From positions 1 through 11,163 of the forward strand of contig JASJHH010000064.1 in assembly GCA_033791145.1 (NCBI GenBank): a DNA stretch of 11,163 bases. The letters are read 5' to 3'. Source of the DNA: JAALKW01 sp033791145 (GTDB taxonomy: Bacteria; Pseudomonadota; Gammaproteobacteria; Legionellales; Legionellaceae). Both the position numbers and the translations under genes were made by a program. Positions 6,439 through 11,163 of this stretch are shown here, one piece after another. A model generated the notes under the pieces. The model searched no databases. It had not been told where the DNA came from and saw only the letters and a program-made list of their open reading frames with translations. Numbering within the stretch: the first letter of the stretch is position 1; every line of letters begins with the position of its first letter.

Positions 6439-8310
6439 ATGGACTTAAAAAACAGCCTGATAGCAGGCAATGATAAAGCGAATACTTTTTTATCTGATTT
6501 TTTAAACAGAAATCAAAATAAAAAATTGCATTTATTGGATGTAGAAGGGCAATTATCCGCGATTAATAAATCTCAAGCGCTGATTGAGTTTGACATGGAT
6601 GGGCTTATATTAGATGCCAATCAGAATTTTTTAGATTTAATGGGATATACGTTAGCTGAAATCAAAGGAAAGCATCATAGTATTTTTGTGGAAGAAGGCT
6701 ATAAAGCGAGCCCTGAATACAAAGCTTTTTGGGAGACGCTCAATCGCGGCGAATTTGAGACGGCTGAATTTAAGCGCATTGCTAAAGGGGGCAAAGAAGT
6801 TTGGATTCAGGCGTCTTATAACCCGATTTTAGATTTAAACGGTAAGCCGTTTAAAGTGCTTAAAGTTGCATCGGATGTGACGCAACGTAAATTAGATGCG
6901 GCAAACTTTGAAGGTCAATTATCCGCGATTAATAAATCTCAAGCGGTGATTGAGTTTGACATGGATGGGCTTATATTAGATGCCAATCAAAATTTTTTGG
7001 ATTTAATGGGATATACGTTAGCTGAAGTCAAAGGAAAACATCATAGTATATTTGTGGAAGAAGACTATAGCTCGAGCCCTGCATACAAAGCTTTTTGGGA
7101 AAAGCTCAATCGCGGCGAATTTGAGGCGGCTGAATTTAAGCGGATTGCTAAAGGGGGCAAAGAAGTTTGGATTCAGGCGTCTTATAACCCGATTTTAGAT
7201 TTAAACGGCAAGCCGTTTAAGGTGGTTAAATTTGCAGCGGATGTGAGCGATAAAAAAGAAGCAGAAACGAAAGTGGCGACGCTTGCGCATGAATTGCAAG
7301 AACGCATTAAACAATATGGTGACTTTATCGAACAGGTTGCCGCAGGCGATTTAACGCATCGTTTAGATGTGTCCGGAGAGGATGATTTATCGATGCTTGG
7401 AAAGCATCTGGATGAAATGACCCAAGGGCTCGCTGGAATTGCAGGGAATATTATTACAGTAAGTCATGATATTGCAGGAAGCATGGATAAGCTCAATGAA
7501 ACTGCAGCGTCGCAGGCCAGTAGTGCTGCAGAGCAGGCAACGGCTGTGACAGAAATCGGGAGTATTGTAGAAGAAATCACGCAAACATCTCAACAGACCT
7601 TAGAGAAAGCAACAACACTCGGTGAGTCAGCAGAGAAAACCTCTAAAGAAGGGGAGCGCGGTAAAAAAGTAATTGATGAGGTTTTAATCTCTATGCATGC
7701 ATTGCAAAATAAAATGAAAGAAATTTCAGATACTATATTAGGACTCAGTGATAAAACACAAAAAGTAGGTGAAATCACAGAAGCGGTGTCTGATATTGCC
7801 AAGCAATCTAAAATGCTAGCACTCAATGCATCCATTGAAGCGGCGAAAGCGGGTGAATCAGGCAAAGGGTTTGCGGTGGTTGCAGATGAGGTGAAAGACT
7901 TAGCTGAGCGTTCACAAACGGCGACAGAGAACGTACAAGGTATCTTACAAGATATTCGTAAAACAGCAGAACGCGCGGTCATGGTGACAGAAGACGGCAC
8001 CAAAAGTGTGGACTCAAATCTCGAGCAAGCTGAAACGGCAGGCCATATTATGGGTAGTCTTGGAGATGTGATTCAACAAAGCTCAATGGCATCACAGCAA
8101 ATTGTGTCAGCAGTGCGAGAAGAGTCAGTTGGTATTGAGCAAGTTGTTACCAGTATTCGAGAAATTGATAAGGCGACCACGCAATTTAGTGAGGCAACAG
8201 AAGAGACGAAGCAGGCCATTACAGATTTAAGCCAGGTCTCAGAGTCACTGAAAAAAACGGCTAGCAAATATAAAGTAACGCAAGTAGCAGATGAAAAAGG
8301 TAGCGACTAA
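6439..8310 (+). CDS. cytoplasmic methyl-accepting chemoreceptor with twin PAS domains, HAMP and signalling domain
   Basis: The 623-residue product has no membrane segment or signal peptide, so it is a soluble receptor. PAS1 is about residues 40-147 and PAS2 about 162-269; each carries GKHHSIFVEE and VWIQASYNPILDLNGKPFK. A HAMP-like region (about 285-337, AAGDLTHRLDVSGEDDLSML) leads into the long coiled-coil signalling domain (340-615). The hairpin tip has KMLALNASIEAAKAG (458-472) and GFAVVADEVKDLAERS (477-492), which bind CheW/CheA. Candidate methylation glutamates are E365, E378/E379, E561/E562 and E588/E589. No C-terminal CheR/CheB-tethering pentapeptide is present. Possible ligands of such PAS domains include heme, FAD or small molecules; the sequence does not show which. 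Soluble relatives in layout are FrzCD and the biofilm-dispersal receptor BdlA. GGGG at 6428-6431 can serve as ribosome binding site. Confidence 0.95.
   Translation: MDLKNSLIAGNDKANTFLSDFLNRNQNKKLHLLDVEGQLSAINKSQALIEFDMDGLILDANQNFLDLMGYTLAEIKGKHHSIFVEEGYKASPEYKAFWETLNRGEFETAEFKRIAKGGKEVWIQASYNPILDLNGKPFKVLKVASDVTQRKLDAANFEGQLSAINKSQAVIEFDMDGLILDANQNFLDLMGYTLAEVKGKHHSIFVEEDYSSSPAYKAFWEKLNRGEFEAAEFKRIAKGGKEVWIQASYNPILDLNGKPFKVVKFAADVSDKKEAETKVATLAHELQERIKQYGDFIEQVAAGDLTHRLDVSGEDDLSMLGKHLDEMTQGLAGIAGNIITVSHDIAGSMDKLNETAASQASSAAEQATAVTEIGSIVEEITQTSQQTLEKATTLGESAEKTSKEGERGKKVIDEVLISMHALQNKMKEISDTILGLSDKTQKVGEITEAVSDIAKQSKMLALNASIEAAKAGESGKGFAVVADEVKDLAERSQTATENVQGILQDIRKTAERAVMVTEDGTKSVDSNLEQAETAGHIMGSLGDVIQQSSMASQQIVSAVREESVGIEQVVTSIREIDKATTQFSEATEETKQAITDLSQVSESLKKTASKYKVTQVADEKGSD
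6544..6882 (+). repeat. first copy of a 366-bp in-frame tandem duplication (PAS1)
   Basis: The DNA starting GAAGGGCAATTATCCGCG recurs exactly 366 bp (122 codons) later. Similarity is very high through the GGATGTGA codons near the PAS end (6873-6880) and then fades across the linker (6883-6909). The encoded domains differ at about 11 of 112 positions by eye. Most differing codons lie in the loop after FVEE (residues 87-93). Confidence 0.93.
6910..7248 (+). repeat. second copy of the 366-bp tandem duplication (PAS2)
   Basis: It starts GAAGGTCAATTATCCGCG, in the same frame as the first copy. Differences include several synonymous third-position changes (e.g. CAG/CAA and TTA/TTG) and replacements concentrated at residues 209-215. 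After about 7248 the sequence runs into the helical linker and HAMP instead of repeating the inter-PAS linker. Confidence 0.93.
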
Positions 8311-10328
8311 TGGCTATGGACCCAAAACTTTATCATTTGTTGTTTGAAACGTTTAAAGGCGAGCTCATAGAGCAGCACCAGATAATGGTGGATGCTTTAA
8401 TTAAGCTTGAAAAAACAAAAGATAAAAAAAATTCACAAGAATTATTGAACCTTTTATTTCGTACGTCACATAACTTAAAAGGGGCAGCAAAAAGTGTTGA
8501 AATCGATAAAATTGCAGCCCTTGCTCATCAGTTAGAAGATCAATTTAGCGTGTGGCGAGAAAAAAATAAAGTACCCGATAAAAAGCAAATTAATCAGTGC
8601 TTAAAATTAGTTGATCAAATGCTCGAGCAATTAAAACAGGCTGAAAAAAACACATCGGCCTCTTCATTATCGCTAGATGAAATGGTTCGAGTGCCTTTAA
8701 GACGCATTGAGCGCATTAATTCAAAATTAAATGAGCTAATCATTTTTCAATTACGTTTGACGAAATGGACTAAAAACATAGAGCATGCGTTAAACATGTT
8801 AAAACATCAAGATATAAAACAAATTGAAAAGCAGCTGACAGCATTATTGGATGATGCGGGCATATTAACAGGCGAGTTTTCACGCGATTTATTTATTTTA
8901 CAGCAAGAAGGTAAGAGCATGCGGCTTTTGCCCATGAGCCATGTGTTTTCACCTTTAGAACGAATGGTGCGAGAAGTGTCAGCAGATTTAGATAAATCGG
9001 TTGCATTAAATATAGAAGGCGGTGATGTTGAAATTGATAAATCTATTTTGGATGCACTGAAAACACCTTTACAGCATTTAATTAGAAATGCCATTGCACA
9101 TGGCATTGAAGATAAAGCGACGAGAAAAAAACAAGGCAAGCCCGCATGTGCAAATATTTCGATTCAAGCCGCTAATGAAGCAGGCCAAATTCAAATTATA
9201 TTGTCTGATGATGGACAAGGCATTGATGTTGAAAAATTAAAAGAACAAGCATTAAACAAAAATTTATATACACAAGAAGCGCTCAACAAATTATCTGAAT
9301 CAGATGTTTTAAGGCTTATTTTTCATTCAGGTGTATCAACAGCAAAGACAGTGTCTGAGTTATCAGGACGGGGCGTAGGACTGGATGCAGTGCTGAATGA
9401 TATTGAAGCTGTTAAAGGTAAAATCAAGGTGAAAAGCATACCGGGGGGTGGTTGTACATTTACTTTAATACTGCCTTTGGCATTGGCGAGCTCACGGGGC
9501 TTATTCGTTAAACTGAATGATTTAAATTTTATGTTGCCAACAGTTTCTTTGGATGCTTTATATTCAATTAAAAGCACACAACTGACACGGATTGATAACC
9601 AATGGGCGGTTGTTGTGAAAGATAAGCCGATTACAGTGTCGAGTTTGAGTGATATTTTAGGGGTTGGAGAAATCGTATTAGATAATACCAAAGACTATGA
9701 TGGTGTTTTAGTAAGCGGAAAACATGCACAAATGATGCTATTGGTTGATGAAATTATTGAAGAGCATGATTGTGTATTAAAACCCTTACCTAAGCCACTG
9801 AACCAATTAAAACATTTAAGTGGTGCAACGTTAACAGAAACAGGTGAGTTGGTGCTTGCGTTAAATATGGATAATGTTTTGGAAAAAGCCGTTTCAGATA
9901 AACGGATTGTCTTGAAGGTTAAAACACCTGACATGAGTGAATCAGAACTTGAGGCAAAAGAAACGGTAGAACGCGTTTTAGTGGTCGATGATGCATTAAC
10001 AACACGGACTTTGGCGATTAATGCATTGCATGCCGCAGGATATGCTACGCTCGATGCGGAAGATGGACAAAAAGCTTTAGAATTGTTACAAACGAATAAA
10101 GTGGATTGCGTGGTAACCGATATAGAAATGCCGCTTATGGGTGGTTTTGAACTTACGAGAAGGATTAAGAAAGATGAGAACTTATTGCATATGCCGGTTG
10201 TGATTGTTTCTTCACATGATACAGAAGCAGATAAAAAGCACGGGCTTGCTGTAGGTGCCAGCGCTTATTTGGTGAAGAAAGATTTTGATACCAGAATATT
10301 AATTAATATGATTGAGTCCTTATTATGA
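8310..10328 (+). CDS. hybrid CheA histidine kinase with C-terminal receiver (WspE/FrzE-like)
   Basis: The 672-residue protein has these domains in order. P1/HPt comes first, with phospho-acceptor His54 in TSHNLKGAA. A short linker (about 110-122) follows, with no room for a P2 domain. The P3 dimerisation helices are at about 123-220. The P4 kinase domain has N-box HLIRNAIAHGIE (256-267), G1 box DDGQGID (300-306), F box IFHSGVS (337-343) and G2 GRGVGLD (353-359). The P5 CheW-like domain is at about 393-530. A receiver occupies 554-672, with acidic pair D560/D561, phospho-acceptor D604 in VVTDIEMP, S634/S635 and K656. All key residues are present, so kinase and receiver should work. The receiver may serve as output or phosphate sink. 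ATG 8310 overlaps the receptor stop (TAATG); ATG 8316 is a second option. Confidence 0.95.
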   Translation: MAMDPKLYHLLFETFKGELIEQHQIMVDALIKLEKTKDKKNSQELLNLLFRTSHNLKGAAKSVEIDKIAALAHQLEDQFSVWREKNKVPDKKQINQCLKLVDQMLEQLKQAEKNTSASSLSLDEMVRVPLRRIERINSKLNELIIFQLRLTKWTKNIEHALNMLKHQDIKQIEKQLTALLDDAGILTGEFSRDLFILQQEGKSMRLLPMSHVFSPLERMVREVSADLDKSVALNIEGGDVEIDKSILDALKTPLQHLIRNAIAHGIEDKATRKKQGKPACANISIQAANEAGQIQIILSDDGQGIDVEKLKEQALNKNLYTQEALNKLSESDVLRLIFHSGVSTAKTVSELSGRGVGLDAVLNDIEAVKGKIKVKSIPGGGCTFTLILPLALASSRGLFVKLNDLNFMLPTVSLDALYSIKSTQLTRIDNQWAVVVKDKPITVSSLSDILGVGEIVLDNTKDYDGVLVSGKHAQMMLLVDEIIEEHDCVLKPLPKPLNQLKHLSGATLTETGELVLALNMDNVLEKAVSDKRIVLKVKTPDMSESELEAKETVERVLVVDDALTTRTLAINALHAAGYATLDAEDGQKALELLQTNKVDCVVTDIEMPLMGGFELTRRIKKDENLLHMPVVIVSSHDTEADKKHGLAVGASAYLVKKDFDTRILINMIESLL

Positions 10329-11163
10329 CAATAGACCCAGTAAAAAAAATAAAAGTATTAATCGCAGATGATTCTAAATTAATTTGTACGTTATTGAATT
10401 CAATTTTTTCGAAAGCACCCGACTTTGAAGTGTTAGGCTTTGCAAATACGGGTGAAGAAGCCGTTAAGCTGACGAAAGCGTTAAAGCCAGATATTGTCAG
10501 CATGGATATCATGATGCCAAAATTAGATGGCTATGGAGCAACCAAACAAATTATGGCTGAATGTCCAACGCCTATTGTTATTTTAAGTTCATTGATTCAT
10601 GAAGCAGAGATTGATTCAGCCTGTAAAACGTTAGCTGTGGGTGCTTTAGAAGCGTTACCTAAGTTTTTTGATGTATCTAAAGACGAATTTGAATCGAAAG
10701 AACGTCACTTTTTAAATACAATGCGTGCATTGTCCGAAGTACGTGTGATTCGCAGGCGACAGATAAAGCCAATCACACTATCTGAAAAAGTTGGTGTCAT
10801 GCCGAATCAAGATATAAAAATTTTAGCGATTGGCATATCGACAGGAGGTCCTGAAGCATTGAGTCATATTTTTTCGACTTTAAAAGTATCCTTTCCTGTG
10901 CCCATTGTGGTGGTGTTGCATATCTCAAAAGGGTTTTTAATAGGCTTGGTGAAGTGGTTACAAAGGGTGACGGCTTTGGAGGTTTGTATTGCAGAGAATG
11001 GTACACAACTGTTGCCGGGGAAGGTTTATTTTGCACCCGATGATTGTCACTTACAAATTAAAGCCGGTGAAAAACCCATTGCTTTTTTAAATGACGGTAC
11101 TGCTGATGACCGGTTAAAACCGGCAGTGGATGTGCTATTTCATTCATTGGCTAAAGCGTATCC
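10325..11163 (+). CDS. cheB: CheB receptor methylesterase with N-terminal receiver, cut at the window edge (WspF/FrzG-like)
   Basis: The frame is open to the end of the window (279 codons plus two bases). The ATG overlaps the CheA stop (ATGA, 10325-10328). The receiver (about 8-125) has acidic residues D15/D16, phospho-acceptor D61 in VSMDIMMP, S88/S89 and K113. After a linker, the methylesterase domain shows GISTGGPEAL with catalytic Ser172, VVVLHIS with His199 and PAVDVLF with Asp269: the complete Ser-His-Asp triad. KVYFAPDDCHLQI (233-245) is also typical. It would remove methyl groups from the receptor and so oppose CheR, activated by phosphate from CheA. Family members are about 340-360 residues, so roughly the last 60-80 are missing here. 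Gene order and the overlap put it in the same operon. Confidence 0.94.
   Translation, partial: MTIDPVKKIKVLIADDSKLICTLLNSIFSKAPDFEVLGFANTGEEAVKLTKALKPDIVSMDIMMPKLDGYGATKQIMAECPTPIVILSSLIHEAEIDSACKTLAVGALEALPKFFDVSKDEFESKERHFLNTMRALSEVRVIRRRQIKPITLSEKVGVMPNQDIKILAIGISTGGPEALSHIFSTLKVSFPVPIVVVLHISKGFLIGLVKWLQRVTALEVCIAENGTQLLPGKVYFAPDDCHLQIKAGEKPIAFLNDGTADDRLKPAVDVLFHSLAKAY

Noticed and set aside
7590..8003. Antisense ORF of 137 codons within the receptor gene
   Set aside because: It lies wholly opposite the conserved signalling domain, has a low-complexity Ser/Ala-rich product and no recognisable domain. It is a shadow of the coiled-coil coding sequence.

Overview
The window looks like part of the chromosome of an AT-rich gammaproteobacterium, possibly of the Legionellales/Coxiella-like type. 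This rests on the low GC, the ClcA and DUF1189 protein types, and scattered GC-rich palindromes. It is an inference and no taxon is proven. All recognisable genes are on the + strand. No tRNA, rRNA, CRISPR array, insertion sequence or phage gene was seen.

Left part (1-1004). The window opens with the last 21 codons of what looks like a GIY-YIG nuclease. A GC-rich palindrome follows. Next comes a small gene (126-285) that has a strong ribosome binding site and ATG but is broken by one extra base in a C run; its product would be a 52-residue peptide that vaguely resembles a modified-peptide (RiPP) or double-glycine precursor. After that is a secreted cysteine-containing protein of unknown function (322-879, GTG start) and a perfect 8-bp inverted repeat of a REP-like type.

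Middle part (1005-4017). Three closely packed genes encode a ClcA-type H+/Cl- exchanger, a DUF1189 membrane protein and a serine alpha/beta hydrolase. The last two overlap by ATGA, so they are probably co-transcribed. No common pathway is evident.

Right part (4056 to the end). This is a nearly complete chemosensory operon: CheW - CheR with C-terminal TPR repeats - CheW - cytoplasmic PAS-PAS-HAMP receptor - CheA fused to a receiver - CheB (cut by the window edge). Four of the five junctions overlap. The parts correspond to the Wsp (WspB-C-D-A-E-F) and Frz (FrzA/B-CD-E-F-G) type systems, which control c-di-GMP synthesis or motility-related behaviour rather than classical flagellar chemotaxis. 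The likely logic is as follows. The soluble receptor senses an internal signal through twin PAS domains. The CheW proteins link it to the hybrid CheA. CheA phosphorylates its own receiver and that of CheB, and CheR/CheB adjust receptor methylation. No free CheY, flagellar gene or output gene is visible, so the output is unknown and may lie just downstream. The two PAS domains are almost identical and come from a 366-bp in-frame tandem duplication, the most striking structural oddity in the window.
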